From Bacteroidota bacterium (GTDB lineage: Bacteria; Bacteroidota; Bacteroidia; Bacteroidales; VadinHA17): a DNA stretch of 36,797 nt. The stretch is from contig QKGI01000093.1 in the NCBI GenBank assembly GCA_003250475.1, positions 1-36,797 on the forward strand, read 5' to 3'. Both the position numbers and the translations under genes were made by a program. Under the pieces are notes generated by a model. It was not told the origin of the DNA. It did not search any database and saw only the letters and a program-made list of their open reading frames with translations. Shown here in pieces: positions 1-8,584 of this stretch. Position 1 is the stretch's first letter. Every line of letters begins with the position of its first letter.

Positions 1-1403
1 ATGATCTGATTCCTGAAATGCCGGTCAGTGTCAATGAGGTTGTTAACAGTCTTGCAGGCATGCAGTACGGTGGCATGGTCCTTTCCTCCTATAGATGAGC
101 CTATGCTTGCCAGTGAGGCTTTGGTAAGGCTTTTTGAGAAGTACATCGAGACCTGTCTTGCCTGTACTATCTCGCGCTTGCGTGTTTTGCCCTGCATCTG
201 GTCAACAGGTATCTTATAATATTCGCATACCACCTTCTGGATGTAATCAATCGTTATCTCCCTGCGCTGGGTGTTAACGAGCCTGTCAACCATCTGCCTG
301 GCCAGCTCAAGTGTAACCTCCTTGCGGTTAAGGGTAGACTGGGCATAGAGCGAAATAAGGCCTGATTCAAGCTCCCTGATATTCGATGATATGTTCTCTG
401 CCAGGAACTCAAAGATATCGTCAGGCAGCTCAATACCATCGTTATATGCCTTTTTCCTGAGTATGGCCAGCCTGGTCTCAAAGTCGGGCTTCTGAAGATC
501 TGCCAGCAGTCCCCATTTGAAACGCGAAAGAAGCCGCTGCTCCATTCCCTGCAGCTCTACCGGGGGTTTGTCACAGGTAAGGATCAGTTGCTTTCCGGAC
601 TGGTGAAGATGGTTGAAAATATGGAAGAAGGTATCCTGTGTCTTCTCTTTACCGGCAAACTCATGAACGTCATCAATAATGAGCACGTCAATCATCTGGT
701 AAAAGTGAAGGAAGTCATTCTTGTTGTTGTTCCTTATCGACTCAACGAACTGTGTCTGAAACTTGTTCGCATTTACATATAGAACGGTCTTGTCAGGGAA
801 CTTTTCCTTAACGAGGATACCAATAGCCTGCACCAGGTGAGTCTTTCCAAGCCCCGAATCACCGTATATCATCAGGGGGTTGAAAGCAGTACCGCCGGGA
901 TTGTTTCCAACGGCTATACCGGCAGAACGGGCAAGCCTGTTGCATTCACCCTCCACAAAGTTTGCAAACGTATAATCCGGATTCAGCCTCGGGTCAAAAT
1001 GAAGCTTCTTAATGCCCGGGATGATAAACGGGTTTCTTATGGCAGGCTGGGTAGCCTCAAAAGGAACCTGCATCGGTTTATTCTGAAGGTCAGCCTTATT
1101 CCTTGAGGGATACCTGACCGTGTAGGGTCTTCCATTGGTATAACCGGAGTTCTCCATAATTATGTTGTACTCCAGCTTGGCATCGTTGCCTATCTCACGC
1201 CTCAGAGTTTTTCGCAGAATGTCTATATACTGCTCTTCGAGATATTCGTAAAAGAAGGGACTGGGAACCTGAATGGTAAGAATATTTTTTTCGAGCCTGA
1301 GAGGAACAATAGGCTCGAACCATGTCTTGAAACTGGCCGAAGGAATAATATCACGAATTATTTCGAGACAGTTATTCCATACCTCATCATGTGACTTGTT
1401 CAT
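1..1403 (-). CDS. dnaA: Chromosomal replication initiator DnaA (3' end cut by window edge)
   Basis: DnaA binds DnaA boxes at the origin and melts it to start replication. My minus-strand translation from the ATG at 1403 is open for 467 codons to the window edge. It shows the domain I motif KTWFEPI, a linker, then the AAA+ domain with Walker A GDSGLGKT (near 870-845) and Walker B LIIDDVHEF, followed by the domain IV helix-turn-helix signature GGKDHATVLHACKTV (near 95-50). Only the last few residues are missing, since the signature normally lies close to the C-terminus. The gene sits downstream of the MCE gene on the same strand, but a 322-base AT-rich gap suggests it has its own promoter. Identity is secure. 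Confidence 0.97.
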   Translation of the reverse strand, partial: MNKSHDEVWNNCLEIIRDIIPSASFKTWFEPIVPLRLEKNILTIQVPSPFFYEYLEEQYIDILRKTLRREIGNDAKLEYNIIMENSGYTNGRPYTVRYPSRNKADLQNKPMQVPFEATQPAIRNPFIIPGIKKLHFDPRLNPDYTFANFVEGECNRLARSAGIAVGNNPGGTAFNPLMIYGDSGLGKTHLVQAIGILVKEKFPDKTVLYVNANKFQTQFVESIRNNNKNDFLHFYQMIDVLIIDDVHEFAGKEKTQDTFFHIFNHLHQSGKQLILTCDKPPVELQGMEQRLLSRFKWGLLADLQKPDFETRLAILRKKAYNDGIELPDDIFEFLAENISSNIRELESGLISLYAQSTLNRKEVTLELARQMVDRLVNTQRREITIDYIQKVVCEYYKIPVDQMQGKTRKREIVQARQVSMYFSKSLTKASLASIGSSIGGKDHATVLHACKTVNNLIDTDRHFRNQI

Positions 1404-1725
1404 TCAGATTGAAATTAAAAAATCGCTTTTTTTTCTGGGGCGGAAACCCGTGACAATATTTGTAAAAAAAAAGGTAAAAAAAAAAATTTTTTTCTCTTGA
1501 CTTTTACAATTATTCTTTACTGTTATGAGCATCAGGTTATTAAAAAGTCAATTATTGGTCAAATTTTATAACACACAGAATATCAGCCTTATATAGTGAA
1601 TAATATGTATGTCAGTATCTTATAAAAATGAGGACTTTCAGGTCTTTATCCCGGAGGTGGCTGTGTCACACCATAAGACAGCTGTAAATACCTGACAGTT
1701 TATTGTTTAGTATTATTCTAACAAT
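1404..1725. other. AT-rich intergenic region upstream of dnaA
   Basis: These 322 bases contain no convincing gene. The striking part is 1464-1493: nine A, then GGT, then eleven A followed by seven T, a strongly bent A/T tract 61-90 bases before the dnaA start. A loose promoter-like match, TAAAATTTG on the minus strand (1560-1568), has one base more between TA and TTTG than the usual TAnnTTTG. I saw no cluster of TTATCCACA-type DnaA boxes; the nearest strings (TTATCCCGG near 1647, TTATAACAC near 1566) are poor. It could hold the dnaA promoter and an upstream A-tract activator; an origin role is not supported. Confidence 0.55.
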
Positions 1726-2667
1726 TCATTCGGCCTTTTTGCCAAAAAGGGAGAAGTGTACATATCTTTTTGGATTTTCCTTCATATTCCTGAGTAAAAG
1801 ATCAAGGTCGTACAGGGTATTGTTAAGGTTTGTATAGAGACTGTCATTTGTAATGAATTTACCTGCCGAACCATCTCCCTTGCTCATGCTTTTCACAATT
1901 TCGTCAAGGCTGGCAAGGGAAGAGCGCAGTGAAGTCAGGGTGGAGTCAATACCTGCAGAGGCGACAGCGTCAGAAATCTGCTCAAGGTTTTTCAGGGTTG
2001 AATCGATGGTTGTACTGTTGGCTGACAGCATAGCCGTAAAGACCTTGATATCTTCTATGGCACCGATGAGATCATCCTTTTTACTGCCGGATATTTCACT
2101 GAGGGAAGCAGTAACGTCATTAACATTTGCCATGGTCGATTTTAAGTTGCCGGTCATCTGGGGGGTGAAGACATCATTTAGAGCCGAGATGACCGAATCA
2201 AGCTTCAGAATAATATCGGCTATATTATCTTCCAGGGGTGACAGTGCCTGACCGAGCTTATCGATGATGGACGTTGCCACATATCCCTGAATAGTATCAT
2301 GGTCGTGACACATCTCGTTACTCTCACCCATACGAAGGATGATCTTCATTCCCGCTATTAGTGTGGCGGTGGTGATCTCAGCCCTGGTATCCCTGGGAAT
2401 ATTGAAGTGCTTATCTACAGACAGCGAAACGAGGATTCGTCCTGACCCGTCATTTATCAGCTTTACATCCTGCACCACGCCGGCCTGGTATCCGTTTATC
2501 TCAACGGGATTCGACTCTGTCAGCCCGGCAATGTTGTCATATACAATGTGGTATGTGTCGGTACTTGTAAAGAGGGCTGTTCCCTTAAGAAACTGGTATA
2601 AAAGGATGAATGCAATTATAGTAATCAGCGCTACGCCTCCTACCTTTACCTCGTGAGATATCTTCAT
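1726..2667 (-). CDS. MCE/MlaD-family lipid transport protein
   Basis: A 313-residue single-pass membrane protein of the MCE (MlaD) family, which forms periplasmic rings that carry phospholipids between inner and outer membranes. After a short cytoplasmic tail (MKISHEVKVGG) comes one membrane segment at about residues 8-28 and then the MCE domain: the stretch around YHIVYDNIAGL, VEINGYQAGVV and the TLIAGMKIIL region. The last half is a long predicted helical or coiled-coil region rich in Ser, Leu and Asp, as in other MCE proteins with a C-terminal helix. The ATG at 2667 is preferred over a TTG at 2697 because the latter lies inside the amidase gene. It starts 7 bases after the amidase stop, so the two are probably co-transcribed. 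No MlaE or MlaF partner is in this window. Confidence 0.88.
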   Translation of the reverse strand: MKISHEVKVGGVALITIIAFILLYQFLKGTALFTSTDTYHIVYDNIAGLTESNPVEINGYQAGVVQDVKLINDGSGRILVSLSVDKHFNIPRDTRAEITTATLIAGMKIILRMGESNEMCHDHDTIQGYVATSIIDKLGQALSPLEDNIADIILKLDSVISALNDVFTPQMTGNLKSTMANVNDVTASLSEISGSKKDDLIGAIEDIKVFTAMLSANSTTIDSTLKNLEQISDAVASAGIDSTLTSLRSSLASLDEIVKSMSKGDGSAGKFITNDSLYTNLNNTLYDLDLLLRNMKENPKRYVHFSLFGKKAE

Positions 2668-2674
2668 GCTAATG

Positions 2675-4027
2675 TTATTTTCTTTTTTTTGTGTCAATGG
2701 CCTCCCTCAGAGGCATTATCCTTCCGTTCCTGACAGCAATCACAAATGCATCAGGAAACCTGGAAGTAAGAGTACGCCTGTAACGCAGCGCATCGTCGTA
2801 TACCCTGAAGCTGCCGGCAGCGTATTTTACTCTTTCACCTGCATCTATTTTTGTCACCTTATCAATACCGTCAAGCAGGCCCGGAGCAACCTCCCTGTTC
2901 TTTGGCATCGCAGATATCTGGACCATGAACAATATATCATCTCCCTCTTTTGCAGTTGCTTCCGCGGTGCTCCGGCTGACCACAGCATTATCCTGCGGTA
3001 CGGCAGGAGAGGAGGTCACCTGCCGGTCTCCTGAGGGATTATCTTTAACGGGAGTGGGGGAAGCCTGCACAGGCTCTTTTTCAGGCTGTACGGCTGCCGG
3101 GGCTTTCGCCTGGCTGCCGGCTAATGTGCCGTTGCCGGTGCTTCCCGTTGTCGGGCTGTTTTCGCTGGCTGCCGGTTTTTGTATGTTTGTTGCCACCGCA
3201 TTCCCGTTCCTGATCCCCGACCTGCTGTCGATAGACTCCTTGTAATCCCTGAATGCCCTGAAGATTGCCGATGCAAGGTAATCCTGCCCCTGGTCTGACA
3301 TGAGAAACTTCTCTTCCTCAGAATTCGAGAGATAGCCCAGCTCTACCAGGACCGACGGCATCGTCGCCCGCCACAAAACAATGAACCCTGCCTGTCTTAC
3401 ACCCCTGTCTTTCCTGCCTACCCTCTCCTTAAATTGTCTCTGTATCAGCGAGGCAAACTCAGTGCTTTGTTTAAGGTAGGTATTCTGCATCAGTGAGAAG
3501 ATTATGAATGACTCAACCGAGTTAGGGTCATAACCTTCATATTTGGTCTCATAGTTCTCCTCAAAGGTGATCACGGAGTTCTCCTTCATGGCAACCCGCA
3601 GGTTCGCCTCGTCCATCGTCTGGCCCAGGACATAAGTCTCGGCACCGGTAACCCGTTGGTCGGACCACCAGTTGGAATGTATAGAAATGAATATGTCGGC
3701 TTTGTTCTTGTTCGCCACATTTGCCCTCTCCTCCAGTCCGGGGTAAGTATCATCATCACGGGTATAAATAACCTTCACATCTTTAAGATATTCACTTATA
3801 TACTTCCCCGTTTTGAGTGCTACAGCAAGATTGATGTTCTTCTCCTTTGCCTTTGCCCCATGGGTACCCGGATCTCTTCCGCCATGACCTGCATCAATCA
3901 CTACGACCCATTCCCTGGCAGTGGTCAGCGGTTGAGACCATGCACGGAGTGGCATGGTAATTGAGGCCATCATTACGACAGCTGTCAGAATATCTCTTAA
4001 CCCTCTTTTTTTGGTCCTCTGCCGCAT
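2675..4027 (-). CDS. N-acetylmuramoyl-L-alanine amidase (Amidase_3) with SPOR-like C-terminus
   Basis: A zinc amidase that cuts the amide bond between MurNAc and the stem peptide of peptidoglycan, acting in the periplasm, commonly at cell separation. From the ATG at 4027 the protein has 450 residues: a signal peptide (about 1-31, ending near RAWSQ), then the catalytic domain with zinc ligands His48 (DAGHGG), Glu62 (KEKNINL) and His117 (SIHSNWW) and catalytic Glu229 (VLVELGYLSN). A Pro/Ala/Ser-rich linker (roughly 305-365) leads to a C-terminal module resembling SPOR, a domain that binds denuded glycan strands. A longer frame to 4123 would run through the lptD start and the promoter boxes, so it is rejected. 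The MCE gene follows 7 bases downstream, and lptD is divergent. Confidence 0.93.
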   Translation of the reverse strand: MRQRTKKRGLRDILTAVVMMASITMPLRAWSQPLTTAREWVVVIDAGHGGRDPGTHGAKAKEKNINLAVALKTGKYISEYLKDVKVIYTRDDDTYPGLEERANVANKNKADIFISIHSNWWSDQRVTGAETYVLGQTMDEANLRVAMKENSVITFEENYETKYEGYDPNSVESFIIFSLMQNTYLKQSTEFASLIQRQFKERVGRKDRGVRQAGFIVLWRATMPSVLVELGYLSNSEEEKFLMSDQGQDYLASAIFRAFRDYKESIDSRSGIRNGNAVATNIQKPAASENSPTTGSTGNGTLAGSQAKAPAAVQPEKEPVQASPTPVKDNPSGDRQVTSSPAVPQDNAVVSRSTAEATAKEGDDILFMVQISAMPKNREVAPGLLDGIDKVTKIDAGERVKYAAGSFRVYDDALRYRRTLTSRFPDAFVIAVRNGRIMPLREAIDTKKRK

Positions 4028-4048
4028 TACTGCTTTACGAATTTTAAT

Positions 4049-4056
4049 TAGTTTTG
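4049..4056 (+). promoter_or_regulatory. Bacteroidota -7 promoter box for lptD
   Basis: TAGTTTTG matches the Bacteroidota -7 consensus TAnnTTTG. It ends only 7 bases before the ATG at 4064 and 16 bases before the in-frame ATG at 4073. The mRNA is therefore either almost leaderless or starts translation at 4073. No clear -33 TTTG is visible. Confidence 0.5.
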
Positions 4057-4063
4057 TCGCTGC

Positions 4064-6850
4064 ATGGCGAATATGCTCAACAACTACGCAAAAATAGCAT
4101 TTAACTTGCATTTTCACGCACAAAGATTGTTTGTGTCAATTTTCATGCTGCTACTCTTTCATGCATCTCTGACCGCCCAGGAAGCAGTAATGCCTGATAC
4201 TACAGCCGTTGTCCCGGGGGACTCGCTTGATCTTAAGGATGCCGGACACATTGATATTACTGCCGGCATCGGAGATACTATTTTTGCTGATGAGCTGATA
4301 CCTTTACCCGATACGACAGGGGGCAAGGGCCCGCTGACCATCTCTCACGATGCTGTTGATGAACAGATAGTATATAATGCTGAGGGGTACATGAAGACGG
4401 ACCTCAGGACAAAGAAAGTATACCTTGTACAGAGTGCCAAAGTTACCTATGGGAGCATCGAGCTCACTGCCGATTCTATTGTCCTCGATATGGAGACCGG
4501 CTCGGTTTATGCCACAGGCAGGCCGGATTCTACAGGGATTATGCAGGGATTGCCTGTATATAAAGATGGTTCCGAGGAGTTTGAGTCGAAAGAGCTAACC
4601 TATAACTTCAAGTCGAAGAAGGGGGTTATCCGTAATGTCACCACCGAGCAGGAGGGTGGCTTTTTGCAGAGCCTGACGACAAAACGTCATGAGGACGGCA
4701 CTCTCCATGTCAACCGCAGTAAGTTTACCACCTGCGATGCAGAGGAGCCCCATTTCTACCTGGCGCTTCCCAGGGCAAAGGTTTACCCCGGGGAAAAGAT
4801 AGTCTCCGGTCCGGCCTATATGGTCATGGCTGACATTCCTCTGCCACTGATACTTCCTTTCGGATTTTTCCCCGTGCAGCAAAGAAGGGCCTCAGGTATA
4901 GTCATGCCCAAGTACGGACAGGAAGCCCGCAGGGGCTATTTCCTGTCAAACGGAGGCTACTATTTCGCCCTCAGCGATTACTTCGATCTTAAGCTTACAG
5001 GGACATTGTATACAAATGGCACCTGGCTGGCTGATGCAGCAACCACCTATAAGGTCAGGTACAGGTTCTCCGGTTCATTCGGGTTCAGCTATGCCAATAA
5101 CGTAACCAGCTACAAGGGGCTGCCGGACTACGGCACGTCGACCAACTACCGTATCAGCTGGTCACACTCGCAGGATTCAAAGGCCAGTCCCGGGTCACGC
5201 TTCTCGGCAAGCGTTAACATGAGCTCCAGCGGTTATGATAAGAATAACAGTTATGATGTCTCAGACCATGTTACCACTACCCGGCAGTCAAGCGTAAGTT
5301 ACTCAAAATCATGGGCTGGAACACCGTTCAGCTTCTCAACAAGCCTTAACCAGTCGCAGAACGTGCAGAACAAGACGATGATGCTTAACCTGCCCAAGGC
5401 CAGCTTCACGGTATCGCGTATCTACCCGCTCAAGCCAAAGAAGCTTGTTGGCAAATCAAAATGGTATCATGACCTGACGACACAGTATACCGCCTCACTA
5501 GACAACAAGATAGACACCTACGACAGTCTCTTCTTCACCAGTGCAATGTGGAAAAGCATGAAGAACGGGTTTAAGCATGAGATACCTTTGAGTCTGCAGA
5601 TCAGGCCATTCAATAACTTCTCCATCTCTCCCTCATTGCGTTACACGGGTGTTCTTTACACACAGAAGATAGAGAAGAGATGGGACCCCGGTTACTATGA
5701 TGAGGACAAGGGTCAGGTTATACCGTCGGTAGTGAATGATACCATCAGGGGTTTTACCTACGGACAGGCACTGGTGCCAACGATAAGCGCCTCGTTCAAT
5801 CCATCGTTGTACGGTACATTTCAGTTTACAAAGAAAGGAGCGAGGGTTGAGTCTATAAGACATGTCATGAAGCCGTCGGTAGGGTTCTCCTACTCGCCTG
5901 AGGCTGACCAGCTGGCAAGTGATATGTACAGAACCGTTCAGTACGACACCCTGGGTCACACGCGCGAGTACTCCATATACGAAGGGTCTATCTATGGCAC
6001 TCCCTCGACCGGCACCCGCTCCGGTACGGTAAACTTCAGCCTGTCAAACATTGTCGAGGCAAAGGTATACTCAAGGAATGATACTACAGGCAAACCACGG
6101 AAGATCAAGCTCATAGAGAACCTCTCTCTCAATACCTCCTATAATATCTTTTCAGACACCCTTAACTGGTCACCTGTGAGTATGTCGTTCCGTACCACCC
6201 TGGCCCAGAACATTAATATCCAGGCAAGCAGCAGCTTCAACCTGTATGGCCTCACCGATGCCGGAACAGTAAACAGGCATTTTGCCATAACGCAGGGGCA
6301 GGGTCTTGCCAGGATGACGAGCTTAAACATGAGTCTTGACATGGATCTGGGTCGACTACTGGGGGGCAAGGATAAGGACAGGCAGCAACCTGCCGGAGCC
6401 TCCGGCCAGCAGTCAGGAGGCAGGTCGCCGGGTGACCAGCGAGGCAGTTCAGATACAGGCCCCTCCGGGAACCTGCCCCTGGCAGACAACAAACTTGATG
6501 AGTTCGGATATGCCAGGTTTGACGTGCCCTGGTCGCTCCGGATGGCATATAACTTCAGCTATAGCAAGCCGGGTCTGACCTCAAACATTTCACAGACTCT
6601 CACCATGTCAGGTGATGTAAGGCTCACCTCAAAGATGGCCATCAACTACAGCACCGGCTATGACTTCAAACAGAATGAGATAACCATGACCAGGGTCGGG
6701 ATATCGCGTGACCTTCATTGCTGGGAGATGAGCTTCTCATGGATACCGACAGGTTACATGAAGAGCTGGAATTTCACCATAAGGGCCAAGGCAAGCATGC
6801 TGCAGGATCTGAAATATGAAAGACGTAAGGACTACCATGAGAATTACTAA
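4064..6850 (+). CDS. lptD: LptD/OstA-like LPS-assembly outer-membrane protein
   Basis: The outer-membrane beta-barrel that inserts lipopolysaccharide into the outer leaflet; here the large Bacteroidota form (928 residues). An N-terminal signal peptide ends near residue 39 (SLTAQ). The OstA/LptA-like jelly-roll follows at about 95-260 (VYNAEGYMKTDL, KVTYGSIELTADSIVLDM, YNFKSKKGVIRNV). After DIPLPLILPFGFFP the barrel strands run to the C-terminus. A Gly/Ser/Gln-rich stretch at about 765-805 looks like a surface loop. An in-frame ATG at 4073 is an equally plausible start given the promoter box at 4049-4056. It is divergent from the amidase gene and followed 19 bases later by ridA. Confidence 0.9.
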   Translation: MANMLNNYAKIAFNLHFHAQRLFVSIFMLLLFHASLTAQEAVMPDTTAVVPGDSLDLKDAGHIDITAGIGDTIFADELIPLPDTTGGKGPLTISHDAVDEQIVYNAEGYMKTDLRTKKVYLVQSAKVTYGSIELTADSIVLDMETGSVYATGRPDSTGIMQGLPVYKDGSEEFESKELTYNFKSKKGVIRNVTTEQEGGFLQSLTTKRHEDGTLHVNRSKFTTCDAEEPHFYLALPRAKVYPGEKIVSGPAYMVMADIPLPLILPFGFFPVQQRRASGIVMPKYGQEARRGYFLSNGGYYFALSDYFDLKLTGTLYTNGTWLADAATTYKVRYRFSGSFGFSYANNVTSYKGLPDYGTSTNYRISWSHSQDSKASPGSRFSASVNMSSSGYDKNNSYDVSDHVTTTRQSSVSYSKSWAGTPFSFSTSLNQSQNVQNKTMMLNLPKASFTVSRIYPLKPKKLVGKSKWYHDLTTQYTASLDNKIDTYDSLFFTSAMWKSMKNGFKHEIPLSLQIRPFNNFSISPSLRYTGVLYTQKIEKRWDPGYYDEDKGQVIPSVVNDTIRGFTYGQALVPTISASFNPSLYGTFQFTKKGARVESIRHVMKPSVGFSYSPEADQLASDMYRTVQYDTLGHTREYSIYEGSIYGTPSTGTRSGTVNFSLSNIVEAKVYSRNDTTGKPRKIKLIENLSLNTSYNIFSDTLNWSPVSMSFRTTLAQNINIQASSSFNLYGLTDAGTVNRHFAITQGQGLARMTSLNMSLDMDLGRLLGGKDKDRQQPAGASGQQSGGRSPGDQRGSSDTGPSGNLPLADNKLDEFGYARFDVPWSLRMAYNFSYSKPGLTSNISQTLTMSGDVRLTSKMAINYSTGYDFKQNEITMTRVGISRDLHCWEMSFSWIPTGYMKSWNFTIRAKASMLQDLKYERRKDYHENY
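4089..4096 (-). promoter_or_regulatory. Bacteroidota -7 promoter box for the amidase-MCE operon
   Basis: The plus strand reads CAAAAATA, so the minus strand reads TATTTTTG, matching TAnnTTTG. It lies inside the first codons of lptD and leaves a leader of roughly 55-60 bases before the amidase ATG at 4027. A TTTG on the minus strand at 4124-4121 is a possible -33 element, although the 24-base spacing is longer than usual. Confidence 0.5.
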
Positions 6851-6869
6851 CGACATAATATCATCAGGA

Positions 6870-7247
6870 ATGAAAAAAATTATCAGTACAACGGCCGCAC
6901 CGGGAGCCATTGGTCCCTACAGCCAGGCCGTGGAGGCAAATGGAACGTTATATATCTCCGGCCAGGTGGCAATTGATCCTGCCACCGGAAAACTGGTCGA
7001 GGGTGGGATAACCGAACAGACAACTCAGGTGCTCAGGAACATAAGGGCTATACTGACGGCTGCAGGATACACGGTTGATGATGTAGTCAAGTCGACATGC
7101 CTGCTGTCGGATATGGCTGACTTTAAGGCAATGAACGAGGTTTATGCCCGGTTCTACACCTCAGACCAGCCTGCCAGGGCAGCTTTTGCAGTCAAGGGAC
7201 TTCCCCTGGGGGCACTGGTTGAGATTGAAACGATAGCCGTCAAGTAA
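6870..7247 (+). CDS. ridA: RidA, reactive enamine/imine deaminase
   Basis: RidA (YjgF/YER057c/UK114 family) hydrolyses reactive 2-aminoacrylate-type enamines and imines released by PLP enzymes, protecting other PLP enzymes in the cytoplasm. The 125-residue protein is the normal family length. It shows the family N-terminus (STTAAPGAIGPYSQA), the GQVAIDPATGKL segment, substrate-binding Arg103 (PARAAFAV) and the PLGALVEIE motif near the end. The ATG at 6870 matches the family start; the open frame from 6816 would add 18 non-family residues overlapping lptD. It lies 19 bases after the lptD stop, so it is probably transcribed with it, and it is followed by a strong hairpin. Confidence 0.95.
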   Translation: MKKIISTTAAPGAIGPYSQAVEANGTLYISGQVAIDPATGKLVEGGITEQTTQVLRNIRAILTAAGYTVDDVVKSTCLLSDMADFKAMNEVYARFYTSDQPARAAFAVKGLPLGALVEIETIAVK

Positions 7248-7278
7248 CCGGAAGAAGATAACCCGCAAACATCTTATC

Positions 7279-7338
7279 CCAGGCTTATGTTCGCCTGGTG
7301 CAATAAACAGCAGAGGCGGGTCTGAAACCCGCCTCTGC
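7279..7338. terminator. Two-way terminator between ridA and rplI
   Basis: The main hairpin has a perfect 12-base-pair stem: GCAGAGGCGGGT (7310-7321), loop CTGAA, ACCCGCCTCTGC (7327-7338). A smaller hairpin, CCAGGC with GCCTGG (7279-7284 and 7293-7298), precedes it. It sits in the 118-base gap between two genes that converge, so it probably stops transcription from both sides. Neither flank has a long T-run. Confidence 0.75.
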
Positions 7339-7365
7339 ATGTATTGAGTCTTACTGAACCGTATC

Positions 7366-7812
7366 TTATTCGGCGACAACCTCAAAGTCGATGTCTACCC
7401 TGACATCACGGTGAAGCTTGATAACGGCCTTGTAGTTTCCTATCTCCTTAATGGCATCTTCTCCAAGAATGATATTCTTGCGGTCAATCTCAAATCCTTT
7501 TTCATTGAGAGCTTCAGCAAGCTGAATGGTGTTGACTGATCCGAAGATCTTTCCTGCCGAGCTTACCTTGGCACCGATGACCAGCTTGATATCTGCGAGT
7601 TTCTGTGCAAGCTTTTCAGCTTCCTGTCTGATCTTCTCTTCCTTGTGAGCCCTCTGCTTCAGGTTTTCATTATGCATCTTGAGCACAGAGTCGGAAGCCT
7701 GAACGGCATATCCCTTGGGAATAAGGTAGTTTCTTGCATATCCGGTCTTCACGGTAATAACGTCATTCTTCAGACCGAGTTTTTCCATATCCTGCATGAG
7801 AATTATCTTCAT
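7366..7812 (-). CDS. rplI: Ribosomal protein bL9
   Basis: Large-subunit protein that contacts 23S rRNA near the L1 stalk. At 148 residues it is normal length. The N-terminal RNA-binding domain has the classic start MKIILMQDMEKLG and the motif GYARNYLIPKGYA, followed by a long connecting helix (about 45-75) and the C-terminal domain, including GKIFGSVNTIQLAEAL. A strong Shine-Dalgarno sequence (AGGAGG) precedes the ATG at 7812. It is the last gene of rpsF-rpsR-rplI, 13 bases after rpsR. Confidence 0.98.
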   Translation of the reverse strand: MKIILMQDMEKLGLKNDVITVKTGYARNYLIPKGYAVQASDSVLKMHNENLKQRAHKEEKIRQEAEKLAQKLADIKLVIGAKVSSAGKIFGSVNTIQLAEALNEKGFEIDRKNIILGEDAIKEIGNYKAVIKLHRDVRVDIDFEVVAE

Positions 7813-7825
7813 ATCTCTTCCTCCT

Positions 7826-8095
7826 TTACTTTAAAAGATCAGCAACGTAGGGAAGCATGGCAAGGTGACGGGCACGCTTGATTGCTTTGGCCACTCTTCT
7901 CTGGTATTTGAGAGATGTGCCAGTTATACGACGGGGAAGGATTTTGCCCTGTTCGTTGAGAAACTTCTTGAGGAACTCGGGATCCTTGTAATCGATGTAC
8001 TTGATCTTGTTCTTCTTGAACCTGCAGTATTTCTTCTTCTTGATCTCAACTGTAGGAGGGGTAAGATACCTGATCTCTGAATTGTTCTGTGCCAT
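7826..8095 (-). CDS. rpsR: Ribosomal protein bS18
   Basis: Small-subunit platform protein that pairs with bS6 on 16S rRNA. At 89 residues it shows the family motifs [38 protein letters not shown] and [13 protein letters not shown]. The Shine-Dalgarno-like GGGAGG lies inside the end of rpsF, with only 2 bases between the genes, so translation is probably coupled. A single Cys is kept in the YCRF motif. Confidence 0.98.
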   Translation of the reverse strand: MAQNNSEIRYLTPPTVEIKKKKYCRFKKNKIKYIDYKDPEFLKKFLNEQGKILPRRITGTSLKYQRRVAKAIKRARHLAMLPYVADLLK

Positions 8096-8097
8096 GT

Positions 8098-8451
8098 TTA
8101 TTCCTCCCTGACTTTTTCGGTTTCTTTCATCTTTCTTTTCTTCTCAGCATACTCTACAGCATACTTGTCCATACGGAAGGTCAGGAAACGGATGATTCTT
8201 TCATCCCTCCTGTACTGCACTTCTAACTTGTCAATCAACTCACCCTGCCCCCTGAACTCAATCAGATAATAAAAGCCGGTCGACTTTTTCTGGATGGGAT
8301 AAGCGAGTTTCTTCAGACCCCAGTTCTCTTCATGAATGATCTCACCTTCATTGTCAGTGATGATCTTCTTGAATTTCTGAACCGCTTCCTTCATCTGATT
8401 CTCAGACAAAACGGGAGTTGCAATGAAAACGGTTTCGTACTGATTCAACAT
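8098..8451 (-). CDS. rpsF: Ribosomal protein bS6
   Basis: Small-subunit platform protein forming a heterodimer with bS18. The 117-residue protein starts [17 protein letters not shown] and contains the family segment [22 protein letters not shown] and the basic stretch [12 protein letters not shown], with a Lys/Glu-rich tail. It leads the three-gene operon. Its -7 promoter box is at 8491-8498, back to back with the dnaX promoter. No ssb or priB gene lies between rpsF and rpsR. Confidence 0.98.
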   Translation of the reverse strand: MLNQYETVFIATPVLSENQMKEAVQKFKKIITDNEGEIIHEENWGLKKLAYPIQKKSTGFYYLIEFRGQGELIDKLEVQYRRDERIIRFLTFRMDKYAVEYAEKKRKMKETEKVREE

Positions 8452-8490
8452 CTCTTTTTAGTTTATAATTAGTGTTAATAAATCGGGTTG

Positions 8491-8498
8491 CAAAAGTA
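8491..8498 (-). promoter_or_regulatory. Bacteroidota -7 promoter box for rpsF-rpsR-rplI
   Basis: The plus strand CAAAAGTA reads TACTTTTG on the minus strand, matching TAnnTTTG. It lies 39 bases before the rpsF ATG. No -33 TTTG is found at the expected spacing; the upstream DNA is an A/T tract. Confidence 0.55.
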
Positions 8499-8541
8499 AA
8501 ACAATAAATCTTAAAAAAAAATATTCGCAAGACTATTTGAC

Positions 8542-8549
8542 TATATTTG
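8542..8549 (+). promoter_or_regulatory. Bacteroidota -7 promoter box for dnaX
   Basis: TATATTTG is an exact TAnnTTTG match 35 bases before the ATG at 8585. Because an upstream TTG at 8537 overlaps this box, the box argues against a start there. Confidence 0.6.
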
Positions 8550-8584
8550 TGAATGATAAACCAGAAAGACTGCTGAAACCCGAT

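Noticed and set aside
1404-1725. Origin of replication upstream of dnaA
   Set aside because: AT-rich, but without a cluster of good DnaA boxes; dnaA alone does not prove oriC in this phylum.
4028-4123. Extended amidase N-terminus up to 4123
   Set aside because: It would run through the lptD start and both promoter boxes; ATG 4027 begins a normal signal peptide.
6816-6869. Extended RidA start at 6816
   Set aside because: Adds 18 residues not found in the family and lies inside the end of lptD; ATG 6870 gives the normal length.
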